Both the position numbers and the translations under genes were made by a program. Positions 1 to 10,519 of a stretch of DNA of 64,000 nt are shown here, one piece after another. The stretch's first letter is position 1; every line of letters begins with the position of its first letter. Source of the DNA: Ambrosia x helenae (taxonomy: Eukaryota > Streptophyta > Magnoliopsida > Asterales > Asteraceae); contig JAUTDX010000063.1 of assembly GCA_030844895.1 (NCBI GenBank), positions 310,001-374,000 on the forward strand. The letters run 5' to 3'. Under the pieces are notes generated by a model, which saw only the letters and a program-made list of their open reading frames with translations, was not told where the DNA came from and did no database searches.

Positions 1-39
1 CTCATCTGCTTCTGGTTGCTCTGGAAATTTGTTGGCGTG

Positions 40-277
40 GACGTGTTCCGTCATGACTTGTGTGGAAGTGAGGCGGGGAACGTCTTTTTTGCTTTTACGT
101 CAAATTTGCGCTGGGAGGACGTGTTCCGCCATTACATGTGAAGGAGTTGGGCGGGGAACGTCTTTTTTGGTTTTTACGTCAAATTTGCGCTGGGAAGACG
201 TGTTCCGCCATGACCTGTGAAGCAGTTGGGCGGGGAACGTCTTTTTTGGTTTTTTACGTCAAATTTGCGCCGTTGAA
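40..277. repeat. Three tandem copies of a 78-79 bp unit
   Basis: The block beginning gacgtgttccg starts at 40, 118 and 197. Each unit continues through gggcggggaacgtctttttt and ends in acgtcaaatttgcgc. The third copy diverges after about 273. The array lies in the non-coding part of the Tat element upstream of the opposite-strand gene. Tandem repeats in untranslated regions are common in this lineage. Confidence 0.9.
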
Positions 278-419
278 TTTAATGCTCTTGAGTGGTTAAT
301 GCGGGTCTGGAGTTGTAGTAAATTTGGAATCATTCGCAATCAATTTATCTCTCATAAATTGGGGTTAATGCGCCTAGAATTCGAATGATCAGTTTCTTCA
401 GAGGGAACTTTAAGGGTTG

Positions 420-835
420 CTGACGTGTCAGGTTGTTGTCTGTTGTGCTGACTGGTGTGAGTCACGTCATCAGGGTGCAGTTACCAACCTTTCGTCTGGT
501 GTCAGGCGCGTGTGCCGTCACGCGTTCCAACTGGTTTCCTTGTGGTTCAGATTGTGCCACGTGTCATGGGGCACGTGTATTTTGTCAGGCGCGTGATTGT
601 CCACGCGCTTGACATTTCGAAAAGGTGACATCTGCTGACACGTGTCGTCCATCCGTCAGAGTGACAGCTTGGAGCGGTTCCCAGTGGCGATCTGGGCCGT
701 CTGTTGACGCATGTGACACGTGGTGTCATCTGGGCTCTTGAATTTGAAAAAGTGTGACGATTTGTTTATCCTTTGTGGGTCCCACTGTCATTAATGCAGT
801 GAGTATATAAGTCTCATTGAGACGCCATGAACGGT
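420..835 (+). promoter_or_regulatory. Promoter of the opposite-strand gene in the Tat element
   Basis: A TATA box (tatataa) sits at 804-810, about 310 nt before the ATG at 1121 and followed by a pyrimidine-rich leader. The preceding 400 bp hold many ACGT-core sites of the bZIP/G-box type: tgacgtgtca near 420, gtcacgtcatc near 463, two CACGTG cores between 555 and 575, acacgtgtc near 640 and acacgtgg near 715. The dense cluster suggests an independently regulated plus-strand transcript. Function is inferred. Confidence 0.7.
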
Positions 836-1120
836 TACTCTCTCACATTTCCTTTCATATTCCTTTCTTCCTCTTCTCTCTTCTCCGGTGATCATTTGAA
901 GTTTCCGTTCAATCTTCAAAGATTATCACAATCTTGAATATTTATTGTTGAAACTTCTCCTTTGTTCATCCTCCTGCCGTTATTCTTGTTGTCTTACCAT
1001 CCTTCTAAAGTTCTTCCCAATCTTCAAGTTTTCCATTGAAGATTCTAGTGAATCTTCAAGTTTTCCGGTCAATTTCCCAGTTTCCGACTTCTTCCTTTAT
1101 TTATTTTTCTTTGTTACAAA

Positions 1121-4100
1121 ATGTCTGACTTGTCTGTGAGTCAGTCGCCTTCTGGTGATGCTTTGGGTAAGGGGCCGGTAGTGGAGGAGATTGAGGAGGA
1201 GGTGACGGTGGAACAGGGGAAGATCAAGGAGAGGAAGCTGATGACCAACACTTATTGTGTTTGGAGCCAGGCTTCCTTTGAAGAGTTTTGCAAGGTATAT
1301 GGGATCTTGCCGAAATGGGAACCGGTATTGCCGTCTCCGGCTGATACCGTTCTATCTACTAATAATGGGCAAATTGCGCTGTATGAGGCCCACTTTACTA
1401 AGTGTGGGTTCCGCCTACCTTGCACCCGCTTCCAGATAGATGCGCTGGTGGCTTATGGTGTTAGGCCCACACAACTGACTGCCTTTGGGATGCTAAGGCA
1501 AGTCCATTTTGAGGCCTCTTGCCGCGCGCTGGAGGTTGAACCGACTGTGGAGCGGTTCAATGTGTTTTATTTTCTTGCGCGGGATGAGATGTGGTTCTCT
1601 TTCAAGCCCCGCCCAAAGGTGCCGCCGATGGCTACCAACACCCCTAAATCTCTGCATTGGGCGAAGGAGAGGTTCTTCTTCGTTAAGAGGGGTGTTATTC
1701 CTATTAGGCTGCCATGGAAGCTGATTGCCGATGGGCAACGTGTGGCGGATATGGCGGTGTTGAAGGATTACAAGGCGCAGCCTTGGTTTGTTACTCTTAC
1801 CTCCAACGCAACGAAGTTGGAGATCAAGGGCCTGACGGAGGGAATTTTCCTCTTGCTGGGTCTGAGCCGCGTTGGCATTCGGGCGGGCAAGGAGCCCTAT
1901 ATTGCTCAGGAGGGTAAGTGACTTCCTTTACATATATTTGTTTCTTTTATGAAGTCTTACTAACTGTTTTGCGACTGTAGGTGTGAGCAAGTTTCAGTTT
2001 TATGCCGCCCGCGAGGAGAAGGGCATCAAATGGAGGGCGTTAGCTGAGGGCCAGGTGTCTTATCTGGAGGAGTTTGCTGATCGCTTCTACTATCCGGACC
2101 TTACCAGCGCGCCCAAGCCTTATTGCACCACTGGTGAGTCTTGTGATCCCTTGCTCACTAGCCTTTTTGGCGATGACTCTACTGATTCTCCAGTAGAGGT
2201 TGTTCAGCCTATGAAGGCATCTGCGGGGCGTGGTCGTTGGAAGCACGCTCCGCGGAAACATAAATATGGAATGAGGCATGTTTCCGGTTCTGACTCAGAG
2301 TCTTCCGCCTTAGTAGGGGAGTTTATCAAGGGGCGCCGTCGAAGACGAGATGGGCCTGCTTCTGAGGATGAGGATGAAGATGATTCCTCTAAGTTACAGA
2401 AGAGGCAGAAGCGTTCCGCCAGCGCCACTGCCAGCAGCGCTGCTACTTCAAAGGAGGCACCCCCTATGCCTGCTGGAAGTGAGGGGGTGAGGGTGTTACA
2501 CAACCCTCTGAAACAGTTACCGCCCCCAAGGCTGCGCTTGGAGATACTGGTACAAAGAAGCCCATTTCTCCTGGTGGCGGAGCGCAAGGGGGGGGGTTGC
2601 GCCTGTGTTCTCTGTGGGCATTGGTGCGGCCCATACTCGTCAGCCTCTGTTCCAGAAGCTGATTAAGAAGAAATCGCCTGGTAAGTTTTGTTTCATTATT
2701 TTTCAAGTCTTTTCCTTCGTTCTGCCTTCGATATATTTATTTTCTTTGTTGCAGTTGCACCCAAGATTGTCCCAACTCGTCCTCCTACGTCTCTGTCCGC
2801 TTAGGCGGCTAGGATTGAAGAGGAGAGGCTTTGGAGGGAGAAGGAGGAGGTGCAGAAACAGGAGGCGGCCAGTGAAGCCCTTCGGAGAGCCGAGGCTGAG
2901 AAGATTGCTGCCGCCAATGAAGCTAAGAAAAAGGCTGAGGCAGAGAAACAGGCTGAGGCGGAGCGGCTGCGTCTTCAAGAGCAACAATTCTTGGAGGAAA
3001 AAGCTCGCCTCTTGAAGAAGAAGGAGGCCAAAGAGCGCTCTGAGGCTCAGGAGATGGGCCATGAAGGTGATGGCTTCGAAAGGGCGCTCCTGGATGCGGG
3101 TGGTGGGAGTGTCGGGCAGGGTTCGCGCCAGACTAGGCGCGAGACTTCTGGGGCTGGCAGCAGGGAACCCGCCGGGACCTATGATGGTTCCTGTTGGACA
3201 GGCGGTGACGCCATTTGGCGTCCTCGCTGGGCAGTCAGGGAGAACACATTGTTTTCCAACTCTCTGGCTGCCGAGGAATTTGTTAGTGAGGTGGTGCCTC
3301 CCTATGAGCGCACTCACCAGGATATGTTGAGTCGTTCTGACTTGATTTCAGCCATGTGTGTGAATCAGGCGACTCAACTGTCCCTGGTGGACTCGTTGCG
3401 CCGTCGTGATGCGGCGGTGCAGCGAGACATTGAGCGCTTGGAGTCGGAGAAGGCGGGCCTCGCTGAAAAGGAGGCTGCCTTCAAGGCAGAAATCTCCAAG
3501 TATCGCCGCCGCGCCCATGAAGCTGAAGATAAGGTAGCCAAACTTGAAGGGGATGCGGCGGCGGAGAGGCGACGGTGGTCGGAGTCTTGGAAGCGCAGCA
3601 ATGAAGATACTATGCGCTTGAAGGAGCTCCTGGCTGAGGCTCAAGAGGCAAGGCGGGCTGAGACCCGGAAGCTTGAAGAAAAATCCAAGCCCTTTCTGAA
3701 AGAACTGCCAAGTATGTGGATAAGCGCCTGGAGCTTGAGTCTAAAGATGCCCAACTCGTTGAAGCTACTGAGCGCGTCTCCTTTTTGGAACCGGAGAGGG
3801 TCCAGATCCTGCATGCAAAGGAGGATCTGGAGCAAGACCTTGGCTCTTCTGAACAGGCTCGCGCTGCCGCCGTCAAGGAGTGTGAAGCCACAAGGCGGCT
3901 CTTAGAGGAGGCGGTCGCTGTTCAGGGTCAGATGCAGGAATCTATCCGCTGGCTGATGACTGGTGGGATTAATGGGGTAAGCATCCTTAGTTTCCTTTTT
4001 ACTTGCCTTGTCGTTTGTTTGTCATTGCTAACTGTTTGTTTTCTTCCAGATCTTCAAGCGCTTTTGGCAGGAGCCCAAGTTGGGTAATCAAGTTGCTGCT

Positions 4101-4373
4101 ATAGCTGCCAGCGCCCAAGCTTATGGGTATGGGGAGGGTTATGAGGATGGTTTCTTGGCGGCTCAGAACGATGGGCGCCTTGACCTCGCGGAGCATTACG
4201 GGAAGCCCTTGAAGGAGGAGTATGAAGCGGAGCTAGTCAAATTTGAGAAGGTTGACTTCCCCATCCTTCAAGTGATCGTTGACTGCAATCGCAATGCGGA
4301 CCCTCCTGCTGCCCTTAAGTACTTTATAGAAAAATCTGACAAGCTGGCGCGGGAAGCGGAGCGGAAGCGTTAA
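1121..4373 (+). pseudogene. Spliced opposite-strand gene of Tat element (putative gypsy-type transposon protein), broken
   Basis: Four exons can be built: 1121-1913, 1981-2680, 2755-3976 and 4050-4373, each joined by GT-AG introns of 67-74 nt. Intron 1 has a textbook branch site (tactaac, 1959-1965). Exon 1 encodes the conserved domain annotated in plants as putative gypsy-type transposon/transposase 28 (about 260 residues). Exon 2 is acidic/basic and low-complexity. Exon 3 is a long charged coiled coil (Glu/Lys/Ala-rich). Exon 4 has a conserved tail. Breaks: apparent frame changes near 2480-2492 and at the G run near 2587-2595, a TAG stop at 2802-2804, and a 1-nt loss in the A run at 3679-3683. 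The family's role is unknown. It is convergent with gag-pol and has its own promoter. Confidence 0.82.
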
Positions 4374-5069
4374 GAAGAGGCGCGTTAGAAGGCTTCTGGC
4401 GAGGGTACCTCTGTCTTGAGTGATGAATAGGTGCCTTTATTTTTGATGACTTGTAACTACTTGTAAATATGAAAGGGTTTTTAATTCCCTTAGATTAATG
4501 AAAGATTTGTGGTTTGTTATATCATGTGACCTTCTCACTCTAACTTCTTTGTACTTATTTAACCAAGTCGTCAACCGGTGTGTAAGTAGAAGTTAGGGCG
4601 CGCACCTGGCTAGACAGTCCGGCGTCTAAGTGTTTATACTTTTGCCTTGAAGACTGTAGCGAGGCGCGACATGTGCCAGAGAGTCCGAGTTGGGCGCGTG
4701 AGAGCCTTGCCTAGAAGACCATTGACTTCGCTTTTTTGTAGTATGCGTTCCTCTTGTCCGACTTGTGTTTAACAAGTCTAGAAGACAAGGGTTTTCTTAT
4801 GTACACATGTTCAGCGCGTCAGTTAGGTCCGACAAGTAACCCTGTCTTGAAGACCATGTGCTGTGGTGTATGCAAGTTGTGTAAGTCCGACGCGCTCAAG
4901 GCGTGTCTTGAAGACTTGCATTGCTTTAATAGCCAGTCGTGTTGGTCCGACATAGGTTTTGTCCAAGTCTTGAAGACCCTGGCGCGGAAAAAACAAGTAG
5001 AAACACAGATATAGGAAACCATTTTTTATTGATAGGTAGGACGGCATGTGTAGCCGTATTACAAGTATG
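4374..5069. repeat. Convergent intergenic region with six-copy 61-72 bp degenerate array
   Basis: Between the two convergent gene ends, GAAGAC recurs at 4649, 4714, 4781, 4849, 4910 and 4972. A GTCC box recurs at 4617, 4684, 4756, 4827, 4885 and 4945. In three units the core reads gtcttgaagac, a palindrome with 5-bp arms around one G. The first 200 bp after the plus-strand stop are AT-rich with an attaatgaaa stretch (about 4494) that may serve polyadenylation. Confidence 0.8.
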
Positions 5070-6494
5070 TTACAAATAGCAGCGCCGCAATTGCGCGCCG
5101 TTCCAAGATCGTGGGATAGGTGTGCCATACAGTCTTTCTAGCGCGTAAGCGCCTTTGCCCAATACTTCTTGTATTTTGTATGGACCTTCCCAAGTAGGAG
5201 CTAGTTTTCCAGCCTTTTCGGCGTTGGAAGATTCATTGTTTCGGAAAACGTAGTCCCCGATCTTGAATGCGGATTCTTTGACGCGCTTGTTGTAATAGCG
5301 CTCCAGTTGTGTCTTGTATTTGGCCTCTTTGATGGCAGCAAGATCGTGGCGCTCTTCTAGTAGGTCAAGGTTTAAGCGGAGTTCTTTATCGTTGTCTCTT
5401 GTTTCGGCCATTAATACTCTCGCGGAAGGGCAAGCAATTTCTGCGGGAATGACCGCTTCGGAACCATATGTTAGGCTAAACGGCGTTTCGCCGTTGCTGG
5501 TTTTTGTGAGGGTGCGGTAAGCCCATAATACATGGCGTAGTTCGTTTACCCACCCTGTTCTCTTGGTTCCAAGGCGTGCTTTGATGCCCTCTACTATAGC
5601 GCGATTCGCCCTTTCAACCTAACCGTTGCCTTGCGGGTGTGCAACTGAGGTGAATATTTGGTGAACGCCCATTTGGGCTAACCATTCTTGTAGGGATTGG
5701 TCCTCAAATTGCGTGCCATTGTCGCTTACCAGTTGCATTGGCAGGCCAAATCTACAGATAATGAATTCCCAGATGAATTTCTTGACATGTGCGCCGTCGA
5801 TCTTAGCCAGAGGTTTTGCTTCGACCCATTTTGTAAAGTAGTCGATGGCGACAATTAGACACTTTACGTTGCCTGGTGCTGTTGGGAATGGGCCTACTAG
5901 ATCGATGGCCCATTTCTGGAATGGCCATGCCGTCGTGACAGGCACCAGGTTGTTTTTGGGGCGCAGGGTGTTTGGGGCGTGACGTTGGCAGCTGTCGCAT
6001 TTGCGCAATTCATTGACCGCATCTACGTGCATGCTTGGCCAATAATACCCTGCGTTCATCAACTTTGCTAGTACCATCCTTGGGCCCGCATGTAACCCGC
6101 ATGTCCCCTCGTGTATATCTTTGATCAGGAAGGAGGCGTCTGCGGAATCTACACAGCGCAGCTGTGGCCATAGGTAAGAACGGCGATACAGGGTATCGTC
6201 TACAAGTTGATAGTGTAGAGCTTTGTGTTTGATCTTCCGGGCTTCTGATTTGTCATCAGGCAAGTTGCCGGAGGATAGGAAAGCCTTGATTGGGGTCATC
6301 CAGGACACGTTACCGGTTTGGATGACGTTGACTTGTCTGGGTGGAACAGATGGTTTATTCAGAACCTCGACTCGGACTTCCTTGTCCATGTGTTCGAAGA
6401 CCGTGGATGCTATTTTACTCAGTGCGTCAGCCGGTTTGTTTTCGCTGCGCCGGATATGTTCGACCGTGCAAGAGTCGAATTGGCACATGAGTTG
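5070..6494 (-). pseudogene. Tat element integrase region
   Basis: In frame from the second RNase H. It contains the HHCC zinc-binding module (H..H, then CDSCQRH, around 5990-6110), the DDE core (WAIDLVGPF; LVSDNGTQF) and a C-terminal region with the GKLAPTWEGPYKI motif typical of plant gypsy integrases. It ends at 5070 with TAG in the minus reading. A TAG stop at 5619-5621 interrupts it just after the PQGNG motif, at a codon where relatives usually carry a glutamine (CAG), so a single C-to-T change explains it. Reading resumes in the same frame to 5070. Confidence 0.88.
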
Positions 6495-7993
6495 TTAGGC
6501 TTGTTCCAGGTATAAGGCCATGGTGTTGTCTTTTGCGTCATAGGATCCATTAATCTGTCGAGCGACAAGTAACGAGTCCACGTGTGCCTCCACGTGCCTT
6601 GCCCCCATTTTTTCCACAATGCGGAAGCCTACCAGCAACGCTTCGTATTCCGCCTCATTATTCGTGCTTTTAAAGTCGAGGCGGATGGCGTATGTGAACT
6701 CGTGTTTATCTGGGCTGATGAGGCGCAACCCTGCGCCGGCGTCGTTGGAGGCCCCGTCTGTGTAGAGGGACCACTTTTGTGACGGGTCATGTACCGGCGC
6801 GGGTGATTCTGCTGCTTGGCATTCTTTGACTTGATCCTCGGTATCTCTGTGGCGAAGTCCGCCAGGACTTGGCCTTTAATTGCGGGTCGGGGCTTGTAAT
6901 TGATCGTATGTTCCCCCAGCTCGATGGCCCACTTCGCCAGGCGGCTCGATAGCTCGGGTTTGGCTAGTATGTCGTTTATCCGATTGTCCGTGAGAACGTT
7001 TATCGAATGGCCTTGGAAATACCTGCGCAGTCTTCGAGATGCATGAATGAGAGCGAGGACCAGCTTTTTCATGATTGTGTACCTTGTTTCCGCATCTAAC
7101 AGCGTGCGGCTGATGTAGTAGATTGGCGTTTGCACGCCCTTGCGATCGACCATTAGGACCGCGCCTATTGCCCGCTCGATGACAGACAAGTAGAGCGTGA
7201 GCGGTTCTTTGGGGAGAGGCGCTGTTAGCGTCGGAAGATTCCTTAAGCACTGCTTCATTGCTTGGAATGCTGATTCCGCCTCTGGGGTCCAGCGGAAGTT
7301 GCTCTTTTTCAAACAGTTCTTCAAAGTGTGCACGAACGGGAACGACTTTGAAGCATAGTTGGACAGGAATCGGTTGAGGGCAACGAGGCGGCCCATCAAT
7401 GTTTGTACTTCTTTGACGGAGGCGGGTGACGACATTCTTTCGATGGCTTGCACCTTTTCCGGGTTGGCGCGGAAACCATCTCGTGTCACTATGACGCCCA
7501 GGAATTTGCCTTCTTCCATTCCGAATGAACATTTGCTCGGGTTCAATTTCATGCGCACTTTACGCAGCTGATTGAACGTTTGCTGAATATCCCGGAGCAT
7601 GTCACCTTCCTCTTTGCTTTTGATTACAAGGTCATCGACGTACACTTCAAGCCGTACGCCAATCTCATTGATAAAGGCCGTGTCCATTAGGCGTTGGTAT
7701 GTGGCTCCCGCATTTTTCAAGCCAAAGGGCATCTTAGTGTAGCAGAAGATGCCCGCGTCGGTGCGGAACGCTGTTTTGTCTTCGTCTTCTTTGGCCATCT
7801 GGATCTGGTGGTACCCCTTGTACGCGTCCAAGAAACACTTGAACAGATAAGGGGCGAGAGAATCCACTTTTAGATCAATTTCCGGCAAAGGATAACAATC
7901 CTTAGGACACGCCTTGTTGATATCCTTATAATCGACGCACATGCGCCACCCTCCATTAGCTTTTGCGACCATGATGGGGTTGGCCACCCACGT
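6495..7993 (-). pseudogene. Tat element reverse transcriptase, RNase H and second RNase H
   Basis: RT carries the catalytic YVDD motif (within EVYVDDLVIKSK) and is followed by the Ty3-type RNase H and a connection region. A second, archaeal-like RNase H starts near 6770 with the LYTDGASN motif and NNEAEYEALL. A dual RNase H is a Tat hallmark. Breaks: a TAA at 7994-7996 right before TWVANP separates protease from RT; a 1-nt frameshift near 6840 lies between the two RNase H domains; a TAA at 6495-6497 separates RNase H from integrase. All other parts read open. Confidence 0.9.
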
Positions 7994-10465
7994 TTAGTAT
8001 CTGATGGGGCGGAGAATGCCCGCGTTGAGCAGCTCGGTGACTTGTTCGTTCATGGCCTTTGTTTTCTCCGGGCCCATACTGCGCTTCTTTTGTACTATTG
8101 GCTCTACGGAGCGGTAGACGTTGAGTCTGTGTTCCGCTATTTCGCGGGGGACACCGACCATGTCTGCCGGTTGCCATGCGAAGACATCCATGTTGCTTAT
8201 TAGGAGCTGCTTCAGATGATTGCATATGGTCTCGGAGATTTCATGGCCAATGACCACTGTTTGCTCTGGAAATTTAGGGTTGAGTACCCATTTTTCCGGC
8301 TCGGTGCGGGCGTTCATCTTGACCATTTTCGGGGGTTTGGCGGTTTCTGTCACATGGCAGTCTTTTTTACCCCGAATGAAGGCAATGCCTGTCCTGGTTG
8401 GGAAGCCCACCATCGCGTGCGCCGTGGAAGCATTGGCGTTAAAGCGCGCGATGCCTTCCCGACTCAAGAGTATATCATGATTGGAGGTGGCTGGCAAGAC
8501 CATGAAGTCGCATACCTCCGTGCGCTCATGGGTGCCGTCAAACCATGTGACTGGCATGGAGAGCATGCCTCGCGGCATGATGGTCTCATGAATGAAACCA
8601 GAGATGGGTTCATTGACTGGTACGAGCTTCGCTTTGTCTTCCTCGTCCAGCTGTTGGAAACACTGCTCGTACATGATGTCAGTGCTGCTGCCGCCGTCCA
8701 GGAACATGTACCGCGTGTGGTAATGTCCGAAGACTGCGGTTATGACAAGTGGGGCGGTGCAGAAAGCGCCGCCTCTGACTTTTGGCATGAGGACATCGGC
8801 CTCTTTCCATGAGTCGTCAAGTGGTTGTATGCGGGTGCGCTTCCCGTGCTGGGTGTTTTTGCCACGCCTTGTCATGTTGCAGTGATGACGAGGGATGAGC
8901 GTGGCGGCATGAGTGTTGAGGTCCTGGATTTTCTTTCGTGACCCCTCACCTTGGTTTTCATCACCTGTCTGACCTTTGCCAGCACGGTGAACGTTCTTTA
9001 CTAGATGACCGAGCTGACCAGACTTCAGCGCGGTCTCGATCTCCATCTTCAAGCTGTAACAATTATCTGTGAGATGACTGAAGTCATTGTGATACTCACA
9101 GAACTTGCTTCTGTCTACATTCCTTCTTTTCCCAAAGGGATTGGGTTCCTTCAACGTGACTTGCTCAGTTTTTAGAACCTGGGATGGTGTCTTTGTTAGC
9201 GGGGTCCAATCGTGGTTTTTCTTGGAGTGTCCACGTTGGTCCCGCGATTGTTTTGGACTGATGAGTTGGCGGGCATCGCCAGCAGGGGAGTACTTTCCCT
9301 CGTCAGCGGTGCCTGTGATGCGGCTCCAAACAGATTTGTTTTTGTGTTTATTACTATTATTATTATGGTGTTGCGGTTGGAAGCCGTGCATCTGGTTGAA
9401 GGATTTCTCGGAGGAGGCATATATTTTTGCGGAGTGGATGAGTTCGTCCCAGGACTCCGGAATGCCATCTTTGCCTGTAAGGCACTTCATGAGCTCCAGG
9501 CTGCGCACGTTATGTATGAACGCTGCCCGTGTGAGTTCCTCCCCACAGCCTATTTGCAAGGCCTCTTTGTTAAACCTGACGATGAAATCCTCGATTGACT
9601 CATGATCATATCGGCGGCATAACAGAATATGCGCCTTATCTTTTTTGTGCTTGCGCAAGTGTGAGAAATGACTGCCGAATTTATCGGTGAGGTCATCGAA
9701 GTCCTTAACGCTCCCTGCGGGGAGGTTATCGAACCAGACCCTAGCTGCGCCCGTCAAGGTTTGGGCGAATAAGTGGCACCAGACCTGGACGGGCCAGTCG
9801 ACCGACATTCCCGCGCATTCAAAATCATGAACATGATCATCAGGGTCACGCAGTCCATCGTATCTACCGATGCTGCTAGGAAGCTTAACGTTCCTTGGGA
9901 TTTTGGCTGTCGCTATGCGAGCGACGAATTTTGATTTTTCAGCGAAGGATTTTGGCCTAAATGGCTTGACCAAGTCATCGTCCTCGTCGTTGTGACGTGA
10001 ACGGTGAGTATGTTTCTTTCCTTTGTGGCCGGAGTCGCTGCTAGACGACTCGTAGCCATCAGGTTCGTCACGTGATTTTGCGTAGCCCCGAGCTTTGGCG
10101 TATCCGCCGAGCTCCCCGCTACGACCATCACCGTGAGCGACCGAGTCTTTCTTTCTATACCCCTTTTTTGACGGAGTATCATAAGTGAGGGTTTTGCGCT
10201 TCTTTTTAGCTTGTTGTAAGAGTTTACGCTGGTAAATCGCAACGCTCTTTGCATTCTAACGGAGGAGCCACTGGTCTGGGTCCTCCTCTGAACTGGCACC
10301 ACTGTTATCATCAGAGTCCAAGTCACGGACTTCGAGAACTGGATGCTCGAGTCGTGAAGTGGGTTGTTTGACGACAGTGTGCGGTGTGGTTTGGTTCTCC
10401 GGGGATTGAGTGTCAACCTCCCCGGTTTGGTTAATGACAGAAGTGTTAGGGTTGGGTTCAGCCAT
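7994..10465 (-). pseudogene. Tat element gag and aspartic protease
   Basis: ATG at 10465. The frame is open except for TAG at 10256-10258 near codon 70, and continues in the same frame to 7994. Counting from 9973, the gag core lies in about the first 190 residues, a CCHC-like knuckle (CEYHNDFSHLTDNC) at about 292-305, and the protease motif LDGGSSTDI at about 425-433, followed by the start of RT. The N-terminal 70 residues are acidic and polar. The region from 9974 to 10255 is open (Lys-rich, then Ser/His/Asp-rich), so the interruption is one nonsense codon rather than a real start at 9973. Confidence 0.88.
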
Positions 10466-10500
10466 GGGGGGGTTTAAAAGATGAAGAAAAAAGCTGTTCT

Positions 10501-10518
10501 AACCGTTGGATGGCGCCA
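10501..10518 (-). other. Primer binding site (TGGCGCC type)
   Basis: On the minus strand the sequence TGGCGCCATCCAACGGTT follows the LTR after a single spacer base. TGGCGCC at this spot is the usual start of primer binding sites in Tat-type elements. The exact tRNA was not identified. Confidence 0.75.
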
Positions 10519-10519
10519 A

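Noticed and set aside
40..277. CRISPR-like array
   Set aside because: Units are contiguous tandem copies without variable spacers, in a plant retrotransposon.
280..1120. 3' LTR of the Tat element
   Set aside because: It shows no match to the LTR at 10520-11445 and behaves as the promoter and leader of the antisense gene instead.
2204..3317. Minus-strand frames of 127 and 204 residues
   Set aside because: Antisense to the low-complexity exons of the plus-strand Tat gene. Their Leu/Ser-rich look reflects the opposite coiled coil.
8216..8812. Plus-strand 198-residue frame
   Set aside because: Antisense shadow of the protease region of the Tat element.
9105..9605. Plus-strand 166-residue frame
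   Set aside because: Lies wholly opposite the gag coding region, with composition of a reverse-strand shadow and no domain.
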